From positions 1 to 14,585 of the forward strand of contig NZ_DATAGQ010000059.1 in assembly GCF_036263595.1 (NCBI RefSeq): a stretch of DNA of 14,585 bases, read 5' to 3'. The DNA is from Geminicoccus sp036263595. Its GTDB lineage: Bacteria; Pseudomonadota; Alphaproteobacteria; Geminicoccales; Geminicoccaceae. Position 1 is the first letter of the stretch; each line of letters opens with the position of its first letter. Positions 7,457 to 14,585 of the stretch are shown in pieces. The position numbers and the translations under genes were made by a program. Below the pieces are notes generated by a model. It was not told the DNA's origin and did no database searches. It saw only the letters and a list, made by a program, of their open reading frames with translations.

Positions 7457-8431
7457 ATGCGCGTACTGGTCACGGGTGGAGCCGGATTCATCGGGAAGAA
7501 GCTGATCCTGCGCCTTCTCTCGGACGGACAGGTCGGCGGCGAGAAGATCACCCGCATCACCTGTTTCGACGTAGTGGCCGCGCAGGGCCTGCCGGCAGAC
7601 GACCGTATCGAAGTCGTGACGGGTGACCTGTCGTCGCCCAGCCAGGTCGGCATCCTTCTCGGCAAGGGCCAGGATGCCATCTGGCATCTCGCGTCGGCCG
7701 TCAGCGGCGAGTGCGAGAAGGACTTCGACCTCGGATACCGGGTCAACCTGACCGGCACCCTGAACGTCCTGGATGCGGCTAGGCGAGCCGGCAACATGCC
7801 CAGGCTCGTCTTCACCTCATCGGTCGCCGCGTTTGGCGGGCCCCTGCCCGATCCGATCCCGGACGACCAGATCCTCACTCCCCAGACCTCCTACGGCGCC
7901 CAGAAGGCCACCTGCGAGCTGCTGGTCGCCGACTACACCCGCAAGGGCATGATCGATGGCCGCTCCCTGCGCCTGCCGACCATTGTGGTCCGCCCGGGCA
8001 AGCCCAATGCGGCCGCTTCCTCCTTCGCGAGTTCGATCGTCCGCGAGCCTCTCGCGGGTGACAGCGTCGTCTGCCCCGTGGCGCCCGAGGCGAAGATGTA
8101 CAGCCTGAGCCCGCGCAAGGTGGTCGATGCCTTGGTCCATGCCATCACGATTCCTTCCGAGGAAATCGGCCAGGTCCGCTCGCTCACGTTGCCCGGCCTG
8201 ACCTATACCCAGGCCGAAATGATGGCGGCTTTGGAGCGCGTCACCTCGAAAAAGGTGGTCGACCGCGTCACCTGGACCCCTGATCCCTTCATCCAGAAGA
8301 TCGTCGCCGGCTGGCCCACCACCTTCACCACGCCACGTGCCGAGAAGCTGGGTTTCCGGCGCGACGACAGCCTGGAAGAAATCATCCAGGCCCATATCGA
8401 CGACGAGCTGAATGGTACTTACGCAGCCTGA
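7457..8431 (+). CDS. denD: NAD-dependent epimerase/dehydratase family, D-erythronate dehydrogenase-like
   Basis: Cytoplasmic short-chain dehydrogenase of the extended type. DenD enzymes oxidise D-erythronate with NAD+ as the first step towards dihydroxyacetone phosphate. 324 residues, as in that group. The Rossmann nucleotide motif VTGGAGFIG is at 5-13, TGDL at 55-58, and HLAS at 77-80. The catalytic triad is TSS (S121/S122) with Y146 and K150 in YGAQK. The later motifs RLPTIVVRPG and PGLTYTQAEM resemble DenD proteins as I remember them. ATG 7457 has GGGAG about seven bases upstream. The usual partner genes (DUF1537 kinase OtnK, isomerase OtnI, decarboxylase OtnC) are absent from the window, so a different sugar substrate or plain epimerase activity remains possible. 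It is divergent from the sugar importer and probably co-regulated with it. Confidence 0.8.
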   Translation: MRVLVTGGAGFIGKKLILRLLSDGQVGGEKITRITCFDVVAAQGLPADDRIEVVTGDLSSPSQVGILLGKGQDAIWHLASAVSGECEKDFDLGYRVNLTGTLNVLDAARRAGNMPRLVFTSSVAAFGGPLPDPIPDDQILTPQTSYGAQKATCELLVADYTRKGMIDGRSLRLPTIVVRPGKPNAAASSFASSIVREPLAGDSVVCPVAPEAKMYSLSPRKVVDALVHAITIPSEEIGQVRSLTLPGLTYTQAEMMAALERVTSKKVVDRVTWTPDPFIQKIVAGWPTTFTTPRAEKLGFRRDDSLEEIIQAHIDDELNGTYAA

Positions 8432-8482
8432 TCGTCGGGTCGGACACGTTGGCAGAAAGCGCGGCCGCGGCCTTGCCGCATG

Positions 8483-8758
8483 TCAACGCACCAGGTCGTG
8501 GTACTCCTTGTGACGCCGGATCCAGGCGACGGCATAGCCACAGAGCGGCACGACCTGCCATCGCTTTTCCCGGGCCAGGTCCATGACGGCGCCCATCAGG
8601 CGGCTCGCCGTCCCCTTGCCGCGTAGTTCAGGGGCAGCTTCCACGTGCGGAAGGATCAGGCTGGAGCCTTGCAGGCGATAGTCGGCGAAGACGAGATAAC
8701 CGTCGATCTCCAGCTCGAATCTCGACTTGGTGGTGTTGTCCCGAAGGCCATGGTCCAT
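8483..8758 (-). CDS. Small GNAT-like N-acetyltransferase (YjdJ/COG2388 type)
   Basis: Probable acetyl-CoA-binding protein of the short, single-domain GNAT group; its acceptor is unknown. 91 residues from ATG 8758. The fold shows ELEIDGYLVFADYR (15-28), LPHVE (36-40), the acetyl-CoA loop RGKGTASRL (46-54), and PLCGYAVAWIRRH (71-83) with C73, followed by EYHDLV (85-90). The usual family length is about 90-100. The frame stays open upstream to a TTG at 8860, and ATG 8797 is an alternative, but neither has a ribosome site and the family domain begins at about residue 8. The site for 8758 (AGGA 14 bases upstream) is also weak, so the start is uncertain. It lies 105 bases behind the frameshifted DUF1593 gene on the same strand and converges on the dehydrogenase gene. 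Confidence 0.75.
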   Translation of the reverse strand: MDHGLRDNTTKSRFELEIDGYLVFADYRLQGSSLILPHVEAAPELRGKGTASRLMGAVMDLAREKRWQVVPLCGYAVAWIRRHKEYHDLVR

Positions 8759-8863
8759 GGGTCGGCTTCGTTCCTGTCGCAGCTGGTCGTCATCCATGAA
8801 GATGGCGTCGGGCGCTGCGGCTCCCAATAGGCCAGCGGCGACAGGTCGAACTTGGGGCAACCC

Positions 8864-10416
8864 TCAGGGCGTGATGGTGAGCAACGCACGCTGATAGCGG
8901 GTGATCGGCGGATTGCCGGTGTCCGTCACCTCCAGAATCAGGTCCACTGTCTGCGTCGAACTGACCACCGGTGCAGTGATCGTGGCGACGGCTGTCTCGC
9001 TGTTCTCGATGGTGATGGCAGGCGCGTCGGGGTTTACCTCCGATAGATCCACCACCGATAGGTCAGGTCATGGCCGTCCGGATCGTCGGACGAACTGGCG
9101 TCGAGGCTCACGAGATCGCCAGATCGAAGCGTTCGGGTGGTGCCGCCGTCGATACGCGCCTCAGGTGGATGGTTGGCGTCGGCATAGGCCGAGACCAGCC
9201 AGTTCGCCCGTGCCGCGAAGTCGGACTGGTATGCCGGCCGCCAGCGCGCCACCGAGGCCCGCCGATCAACGATGCCGCCCAGTTCGTCCTTCTGGTAGCG
9301 GCTCGTATAGATGTTGGTGGAGATCGCGGCATACTCGGGTTCGTTCGCGTAGCGTCCACCCCATCCGCCCCGTGATGGTTGCGTCGGGATGCCCAGGCCG
9401 GTTGGGAGAAGGTGGAGCAGGGTGGGCGTGTCGCCCTCCTTCATGCCGTCTTCAGTGGTGTTCAACGGGTAGAGTGCACCCAGATTGCCTTTGTTCTTGA
9501 TGTTGTCGTTGATCCAGCTGCTCCTCTGCATCGACGTGTCGCCGAGCAGGTACATCCCACGAAAGGTGGCGGTCCTCGTTCCTTCGTACCCGTCGCTGAC
9601 GATCCAGAACATGTCCTTGGCATTATCGGCGAGGTAGTTGCCTGGTGCCGCGGAATACTGGCTCCAGTCGATCGAATAGACCCGCAGCTTATTCTGGAAG
9701 CTGACAAACGAGCTGGCCGAGCGAGTATTGCGCACCTTGTAGATCGCTTGGGCAAGCTCTCGGCTACCTCCCCAGACGAGCACCCAGAGCGGCTGCGAAC
9801 TCGCATCAACGCTCGCGATGATGTGGTCGGATCCGGCCGTATCAAAACCGGCCCCGATGGGGTCGTTCGACGCTAGCCCGTCCTTTACCCTCGCGAGAAG
9901 CGCATTGGCCTTCGGGTAGCGGATATCGTGGAGCAGAAGCTTGGGCAGATCCTTGTCGTAGGCGGTGATGACCGAGCGGACGATGTCCGACGCCACAGGC
10001 CTCGAAGGCCGGTAGGTCGCCACGATCCCTTCGATGCTGAGGTCGTTCGCATAGAGCAGGGTCCGGATCAGCGACTGCGTATCGTCCGGATCCTGCCCGA
10101 TGTCGGTCAGGATCAGCACGCGCGGACGGTCTACCTTCATGGTAACCTTGAACTGAGCTCGGCATCCTGACTGTACGGTCACGGACCGGGGAACATGGCT
10201 CCAGGTCGAGTTCAGGATGCAGGCGGCCGATGAAAGCTGCTTGAAGATGTCGACCCGGGCAGCTTCGAAACCGAACGGACAGGTCTTGGGAGCGCCAGCG
10301 ACGCTGCTGCAGTTCACATAGAAATGGGGTGCCGCTTCTGCTCGCCCAATGGCCACGATGCCCAGCAGCCCTGCCGCAAGCCATACGAATGCCGAAGTCA
10401 CTCTTGCCGTCTTCAT
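8864..10416 (-). pseudogene. Secreted DUF3011-like + DUF1593/Sde182 nucleoside-hydrolase-like protein, frameshifted near 3' end
   Basis: From ATG 10416 (GGGGA about nine bases upstream) the frame gives 460 residues to a TAA at 9034. Residues 1-29 are a Sec signal ending AEA-A. Residues 33-92 carry four Cys (36, 46, 66, 85) in a pattern ending GCRAQF, like DUF3011. From about 98 the DUF1593 domain begins, with the nucleoside-hydrolase-type metal motif DIGQDPDD (105-112) and later VWGGSRELAQAIY. At 9040-9045 the frame breaks: YRWWIYRR then stop. The next frame continues EVNPDAPAITIEN to LEVTDTGNPPITRY and a TGA at 8864, which is the Ig-like C-terminal domain expected in intact family members. 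One missing G in the GG run restores the join. It could be a recent pseudogene, a sequencing error, or a protein that tolerates losing its last beta-sandwich domain. Family members bind or hydrolyse carbohydrate or nucleoside substrates outside the cytoplasm; the activity here is unknown. Confidence 0.8.
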
Positions 10417-10865
10417 CACAACGATCCCCGTAATCCAGCCTGGCCATCTGGTGGATGAACAATGCGAAAAACAATCCACTTGCGAAGCTAGTATTCCGAC
10501 AGATGGCGGAAGACAGACACATACCATCGCCTTAGGTGAACACCGCTATTTGCATGGAACAGCTGGTTCTCTGTCCAGCCGCACCGGATTCTCGCCGAAC
10601 ATCGCTTAAAATTTCGTCAAGTACCGCCGGGCCTGTCATCACGACATCTTGAAAAGGTAGTCTTTGGATGCTTAACGCCGACCAAACCACATCCGTCAAC
10701 ATGCAAAAGGTGTCGATGATGATGGGCGGAGCGCAACCGAAGCAGTGGACTGCCTGGCGCCATGAGGCGTGGCAACTTTTCGGGCCGGAGAATTGGCGCT
10801 AGCGTGAGGATGGACGTGTGTACGGCGCCGCCCCGGCCGCCGGGAAAAGAAATGGAAACGCTCGC
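10417..10865. other. Divergent intergenic region, 449 bases
   Basis: Separates the DUF1593 gene from the SGNH hydrolase gene. It is lower in GC than its flanks, especially 10440-10620. TAAAAT (10607-10612) matches a -10 box but lacks a matching -35, and TTGACG (10622-10617, minus strand) is a lone -35-like hexamer. No tRNA, repeat or clear terminator is visible. A 44-codon frame lies inside it (10668-10802). Confidence 0.6.
10668..10802 (+). CDS. Possible small protein, Trp-rich C-terminus
   Basis: ATG to TAG, 44 residues, ending 63 bases before the SGNH hydrolase start on the same strand. The C-terminal half is unusual: QWTAWRHEAWQLFGPENWR, with four Trp in 19 residues; the middle has a KVSMMMGG stretch. 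AAGG lies upstream but about 11 bases from the ATG, a poor ribosome site. I recognise no family. It may be a genuine leader or small protein, a fragment of a lost gene, or chance. Confidence 0.25.
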   Translation: MLNADQTTSVNMQKVSMMMGGAQPKQWTAWRHEAWQLFGPENWR

Positions 10866-11600
10866 ATGACAATCATCAGCCGGCGCCATGCGCTCGCCTT
10901 GTTCGGCGGTTCATTGGCAGCTTCACTCGGTTCCAACGTGGCCGAGGGGGCGACGAAGTCCTTCGTAGCTTTCGGGGACAGCTACACGCATTCCTACCGC
11001 AACGGCATCGCGAGCTGGGCGGACCAGATCAAGTCGAGCGGCACGGCACGACTCATCGTCAACCTCGCCTATTCCGGCGCCACGGCCGAGGGGCTCGACA
11101 TGCGGCAGACCCTTGATGGCCAAGTGGACAGATGGGTGAAGAGCTACCGCTCCAAGGGCATGCCGGACCGGATGTTCATCTATTTCGGTTACAACGATGT
11201 CTCGCCGGTCCAGTCGCTGGCACCGGCCATGGCCCAGTACCGCAAGTCACTCGACCGTCTGATCTCCTATGGAGCGACGCGAAGCGGGCGCCGCATCGTG
11301 CTGTGCCTGCTCCACGACTGGAGCCGCAACCCGGCGCGCAATACCAGTTCGCGCACCCGCGTGCTCGCCTGGAACAAGTTCGTGACGAAGCTCGCCGACG
11401 AGCGGGGGAACGTCGTGACGGCCAACCTCTATTCGCGCTTCGAGGACGTGTACCGCAACAAGTCGAAATATGGCCTGACCAACGTGACCGACATCAATCT
11501 GACCCGATCCGCAACGACCTATCTCTATGCCGACCGCAGCCATTTCGGCCGCAAGGGCCAGTCCATCATCGCCAAGGAACTCAGGCGGTTCCTGGTCTAG
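10866..11600 (+). CDS. Tat-exported SGNH/GDSL hydrolase
   Basis: Serine esterase/lipase-fold hydrolase, probably acting in the periplasm or outside the cell on an ester (acetyl or acyl) substrate. 244 residues from ATG 10866. A longer frame from 10818 is rejected because the signal peptide starts here. Residues 4-29 are a twin-arginine signal (SRRHALALFGG, then a hydrophobic run). SGNH blocks: I, FGDSYT with nucleophile S39; II, YSGAT with G71; III, GYND with N110; V, DRSHF with D223 and H226. All four catalytic positions are present. The ribosome site is weak (GGAAA about nine bases upstream). It is divergent from the secreted DUF1593 protein and followed after 178 bases, in which I see nothing recognisable, by the cysteine hydrolase gene. 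The substrate cannot be read from the sequence. Confidence 0.88.
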   Translation: MTIISRRHALALFGGSLAASLGSNVAEGATKSFVAFGDSYTHSYRNGIASWADQIKSSGTARLIVNLAYSGATAEGLDMRQTLDGQVDRWVKSYRSKGMPDRMFIYFGYNDVSPVQSLAPAMAQYRKSLDRLISYGATRSGRRIVLCLLHDWSRNPARNTSSRTRVLAWNKFVTKLADERGNVVTANLYSRFEDVYRNKSKYGLTNVTDINLTRSATTYLYADRSHFGRKGQSIIAKELRRFLV

Positions 11601-11778
11601 CAGGCCCGTGCCGCGTGGTGGCGCCAACATGCGCGCGCGAGTGCCAGATGACTGAACCGACGCCACTGGCTGCCTCGCCGGAGGCCTTGGGCCACTCTGA
11701 ACGCCAGCGCGCCATGTTCGGCATGATTTTTGTGTAGTTCCGTCAGGATCTGGGGCAGTCGCTGCACGGAGATGTCCT

Positions 11779-12483
11779 TTGGCGGAAATCCTACTCGAGG
11801 CGGAGCCACAGGCGGTAGCGCTGGATCTTGCCAGAACCGCGCTGGTGATCATCGACATGCAGCGGGACTTCCTCGAGCCGGGCGGGTTCGGGGAAACGCT
11901 GGGCAACGATGTGAGCCTCCTGGCTCCAGTCGTTCCTGCCTGCAGGCGCGTGCTCGACGCGGCGCGTGCCGCCGGGCTCCTCGTCATCCATACCCGCGAA
12001 GGCCATCGTCCGGACATGGCCGACGCCCCCCCGGCCAAGGTGGAGCGCGGGACACCGTCCACGCGGATCGGCTGCGCCGGGCCGATGGGACGCATCCTCA
12101 TCCGCGGCGAAGCCGGCCACGACATCATTCCCGAGCTGGCCCCGCTGCCCCACGAGCCGGTCCTCGACAAGCCCGGCAAGGGCGCCTTCTACCAGACCGA
12201 TCTCGAGCTGATGCTGCGCAACCGCCGCATCGAGAACCTGCTGGTCTGCGGCGTCACGACCGAGGTCTGCGTGCACACCACCGTGCGCGAGGGCAATGAC
12301 CGCGGCTACCGCTGCATCGTGCTCGGTGACTGCTGTGGCTCCTACTTCCCGGTGTTTCACGAAATCGGCCTGAAGATGATCGCCGCCCAGGGCGGCATCT
12401 TTGGCTGGGTGTCCGATTCGTCCCGCGCCCTTGCGGCCATTTGTTCCAAGCGCCCCGCGGCGCACTCCGAAATGGGATTATGA
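11779..12483 (+). CDS. Isochorismatase-fold cysteine hydrolase, biuret/ureide amidohydrolase-like
   Basis: Cytoplasmic amidase that attacks a C-N bond through a catalytic Cys. 234 residues. The Asp-Lys-Cys triad is D26 (IIDMQRDF), K134 (DKPGKGAF) and C164 (GVTTEVCVHTT), with the cis-peptide turn just before the Cys. HTREGHRPD (71-79), GRILIRGE (104-111), TDLELML (140-146) and NDRGY closely recall biuret hydrolase (BiuH) and related ureide amidohydrolases as I remember them, more than RutB or nicotinamidase. The start is TTG at 11779, chosen for GGAG seven bases upstream and because the domain begins soon after. It is followed 35 bases later by the remains of an NCS2 nucleobase permease. That suggests a former uptake-and-degradation pair for a nucleobase, ureide or triazine-derived compound. 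The exact substrate is unproven. Confidence 0.88.
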   Translation: MAEILLEAEPQAVALDLARTALVIIDMQRDFLEPGGFGETLGNDVSLLAPVVPACRRVLDAARAAGLLVIHTREGHRPDMADAPPAKVERGTPSTRIGCAGPMGRILIRGEAGHDIIPELAPLPHEPVLDKPGKGAFYQTDLELMLRNRRIENLLVCGVTTEVCVHTTVREGNDRGYRCIVLGDCCGSYFPVFHEIGLKMIAAQGGIFGWVSDSSRALAAICSKRPAAHSEMGL

Positions 12484-12518
12484 CATCGCCCGCTCCGTTC
12501 GCTGAAGGACAAGGCGCC

Positions 12519-13370
12519 ATGGCGAAAGCAGGCCGGCACCTTGGCCCCAGGCGACCATAACGTGTTCTTCGGCTTCGGCACCGACGTTCCGGGAACATGC
12601 TGGCGCTGACCGGCCTGCTCCGGTTCGTGCTGAACAAGACGGACGACATCGTGCTTGGCCGCATCCTGCCGGCCAAGGGCCTGATGATGTGCCTGGGCAC
12701 GCTCTACCATGCCTGGCTCGCCTACGGCTGGCAAAGCAGACTTAACACAGCGACGCGTGCACCCTGCCCTCAGACACCAGCCTGCCGCACATGTGCATCG
12801 TCCGCCTCGTCATCATGCTGCCTGTCTCGCTGAGCACGGGCGATGCGATCAGGGGCCGCTTTGACCTAATGTTCGTGCAGAGCCTTATCCTGATGAGCGA
12901 CTGCTACATCGCCCCCGACATCCGCAAGATCATCCCGCGGCTGCACCTGCCGGCAAGTTGATCACGTTCATCTCGATATGCCCGGCACTGAAGATGTTCA
13001 TGACGCCGGTGATCGGGCTACTCTGCTATGCTGTGATCCTGGTGAACTGGTTCGCTGGCCTGCGCTATCCCAGGAGCATTCCGACCGGTCTCGTCGCGTT
13101 TGTGGTGGGCACGCTCATTGCCCTGGCGTTCCATGTTGTTCGGCAGCTGCATCATGAGTGGAGGAAATCGGCCAGGCGTTTGCAGGCTTCGGCTGCCGCC
13201 TGCCCCTGTCCCCCGTGCATCATGTTCTCGCTGGCCTCAAGTTCTTGGGTGTCGTTCTGGTCATGGTCATCCCGTTCGGAATCTACGGTCTGGCCGAGGC
13301 CGAAGCCACGTTCGAGCTTTGGTGATTCGGCCAGTCCGAAAAAAAACTACCCGACAACATGGTGCGATAA
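12519..13370 (+). pseudogene. Decayed NCS2 (xanthine/uracil-type) permease
   Basis: No single frame is open, but pieces in order spell an NCS2 nucleobase transporter. ATG 12519 starts MAKAGRH; frame 1 gives PGDHNVFFGFGTD (from 12547); frame 0 gives NMLALTGLLRFV and DIVLGRILPA (from 12594). Frame 2 gives SLPHMCIVRLVIMLP to YIAPDIRKIIPR (12752-12961); frame 1 gives ITFISICPALKMFMTPVIGL to VVGTLIAL (from 12961). Then IMSGG (13151) and EIGQAFAGFG to IPFGIYGLAEA (13164-13325) follow, and a YPTT piece near 13350 (frames numbered by position modulo 3). At least seven frame changes, short deletions and loss of the C-terminal half make a functional product impossible. Original partners would have been membrane uptake of a purine, pyrimidine or ureide for the hydrolase upstream. 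The family call is from remembered motifs (FGRILPA, ITFIS.xPAL, IPFGIYDLVEA). Confidence 0.75.
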
Positions 13371-13435
13371 GCCTTACTATCCGTTTAGGTCGTAGGGGGC
13401 TTGCGGCTCCTTCGGGATCAGCTGCGGGACCATCC

Positions 13436-14585
13436 ATGGCGCCTATTTCCTCGATCGTCGAAGCGCGTGAAGGCGGCCTGCGTGCCTCCGCAGCCTCGGG
13501 CCTGTTCGTCGCTGTCGTCATCATCGGCATGCTCTACTTCGGCCGTGATGTGTTCATGCCGGCAGCGCTGGCTATCCTGCTAAGCTTCGTGCTGGCGCCA
13601 CTCGTGCGTCTGCTCCAGCGCTACTGGATCCCGCGCGCCGTTGCGGTCCTAGCCGTGGTTCTCCTCGCTTCGGCCGTGATCGCCGGCATGGGAACCATCA
13701 TGGCGTCCCAGCTGAGCCAGCTCGCGCGCGACCTGCCGCGCTACCAATGGACAATGCAGGAAAAGATCAGGTCCTTCCGCGGAGCTACTGAAAGCAATGG
13801 TGGGATCCTCGACCAAGTCTCTAACGTGGTCGAGAACCTCAGCCGCGAACTGAATCGCGAGGATCAGACAACGGCTCCTGCGAGTGGTTCGGTTCAACCA
13901 TCCGCGCAGCCCGATGAGCCCGAGCCTGTGCCGGTGATCGTCCACCAACCGGATCCAGGCGCGCTCGCCACGCTGGCGCTGGTGGTCGATCCCCTGCTGC
14001 ATCCCCTGGCCAACCTCGGCATCATCATCATCTTCGTGATCTTCATCCTCCTGCAACGCGAGGATCTCCGGAACCGCCTGATCCGGCTGGCTGGTGCCCA
14101 TGACATCCAGAACACGACCGCAGCCATGGACGATGCGGGCCGGCGCCTTAGTCGGTTGTTCCTGACCCAGGTGGCGCTGAATTCCGGCTTCGGCTTGGTG
14201 ATCGGACTGGGGCTCTGGGCGATCGGCGTGCCGAGCCCTGCCCTATGGGGCGTACTGGCGGCCCTGCTACGCTTTGTGCCTTATGTCGGTCCGGTGCTGG
14301 CGGCGGCCCTGCCGCTCCTGCTGTCGGCCGTCGTGGAACCTGGCTGGACCATGTTCATCTGGACGGCGATCCTGTTCGCCGTGGTCGAGCCGGTGGTCGG
14401 TCACGGCATCGAGCCGCTCGTGTACGGACGCAGCACCGGCCTTTCGCCGGTGGCGGTCGTCGTGGCGGCGACCTTCTGGACGTGGCTCTGGGGTCCCATC
14501 GGGCTCCTGCTGGCCACGCCCATCACCGTCTGCCTCGTGGTGCTGGGCCGCCACGTGAAGACGCTGGAGTTCCTGGACATCATGT
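13436..14585 (+). CDS. AI-2E (PerM) family transporter, cut by right window edge
   Basis: Inner-membrane protein of the AI-2E/PerM family, which includes exporters and Na+/H+ antiporters; the substrate cannot be predicted. 383 codons are present and still open. A membrane hairpin (about 21-57 and 67-90) precedes an amphipathic region (92-145) and a charged Pro-rich linker (147-172). Further helices follow at about 180-207, 250-264, 265-300 and 305-320. Family motifs: ILLQREDLR (204-212), ALLRFVPYVGP (276-286) and GLSPVAVVVAATFWTWLWG (335-353), then GLLLATP (356-362). The end EFLDIM is where long family members continue with a soluble extension, so more than 200 residues may be missing. ATG 13436 is the first plausible start; its ribosome site is weak (GGGA). 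It lies 66 bases after the NCS2 remains, and a poor promoter (CCGACA 13351-13356, TACTAT 13375-13380) sits in that debris. Confidence 0.9.
   Translation, partial: MAPISSIVEAREGGLRASAASGLFVAVVIIGMLYFGRDVFMPAALAILLSFVLAPLVRLLQRYWIPRAVAVLAVVLLASAVIAGMGTIMASQLSQLARDLPRYQWTMQEKIRSFRGATESNGGILDQVSNVVENLSRELNREDQTTAPASGSVQPSAQPDEPEPVPVIVHQPDPGALATLALVVDPLLHPLANLGIIIIFVIFILLQREDLRNRLIRLAGAHDIQNTTAAMDDAGRRLSRLFLTQVALNSGFGLVIGLGLWAIGVPSPALWGVLAALLRFVPYVGPVLAAALPLLLSAVVEPGWTMFIWTAILFAVVEPVVGHGIEPLVYGRSTGLSPVAVVVAATFWTWLWGPIGLLLATPITVCLVVLGRHVKTLEFLDIM

Noticed and set aside
8448..8487. Possible bidirectional terminator between the dehydrogenase and GNAT genes
   Set aside because: GTTG/CAAC, GGCA/TGCC and GGCCGCGGCC can pair, but the stems are short and interrupted and there is no T-tract on either strand.
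11597..11809. Minus-strand 70-codon frame possibly resembling a transposase fragment
   Set aside because: No recognisable transposase motif, no terminal inverted repeats or target duplications, and it overlaps the starts and ends of real genes.
11247..12179. 310-codon minus-strand frame across the SGNH and cysteine hydrolase genes
   Set aside because: It spans two well-supported plus-strand genes and their gap, with low-complexity Ser/Arg/Pro composition typical of a shadow frame.
12597..13395. Two apparent small plus-strand genes (12597-12833 and 12958-13395)
   Set aside because: Each contains only part of an NCS2 permease and then runs into an unrelated frame; they are pieces of one pseudogene.
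1..14585. tRNA, rRNA, CRISPR arrays, att sites and replication origins
   Set aside because: Read through for cloverleaf-like signals, regularly spaced repeats and iterons; none seen. Short RNAs without strong structure could be missed by eye.

Overview
The window looks like a stretch of chromosome from a high-GC alphaproteobacterium. That rests on strong GC bias at third codon positions, frequent GTG/TTG starts with clear Shine-Dalgarno sites, and the style of the transporters and enzymes. A Rhodospirillales-like lineage would fit, but I cannot place it further from sequence alone. I see no rRNA, tRNA, CRISPR array or intact mobile element. Functions are assigned from motifs and remembered family resemblance; no database search was run.

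Left to right. (1) 1-1607, minus strand: a metal (Mn/Zn-type) ABC importer, with a periplasmic binding protein followed by its ATPase through a 4-base stop/start overlap. The permease should lie just off the left edge. (2) 1767-4027, plus strand: a ribokinase-type sugar kinase translationally coupled to an unusual protein with a glutathione S-transferase-like N-terminal half and a long Pro/Ala-rich tail. (3) 4052-7307, minus strand: a CUT1-type carbohydrate ABC importer (binding protein, two permeases) with no ATPase gene. A perfect 15-bp hairpin sits between the binding-protein gene and the permease genes. Divergent from it at 7457-8431 is an NAD-dependent dehydrogenase of the D-erythronate dehydrogenase type, so the cluster probably imports and oxidises a small sugar, polyol or sugar acid. 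(4) 8483-10416, minus strand: a small GNAT acetyltransferase-like gene behind a secreted protein made of a DUF3011-like cysteine domain joined to a DUF1593/Sde182 nucleoside-hydrolase-like domain. The latter gene is broken by an apparent one-base deletion near its 3' end. (5) 10866-12483, plus strand: a Tat-exported SGNH/GDSL hydrolase, then a cytoplasmic isochorismatase-fold cysteine hydrolase resembling biuret/ureide amidohydrolases. (6) 12519-13370: the decayed remains of an NCS2 (xanthine/uracil-type) permease, readable only by moving through all three frames. (7) 13436 to the right edge: an AI-2E/PerM family membrane protein, cut by the window.

The points most worth a second look are the NCS2 permease wreck directly after an intact amidohydrolase gene, the DUF3011-DUF1593 fusion with its frameshift, the intercistronic hairpin of the sugar importer, and the GST-like protein with a proline-rich tail coupled to a sugar kinase. 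I did not find a convincing new multi-gene defence, RNA or mobile system.
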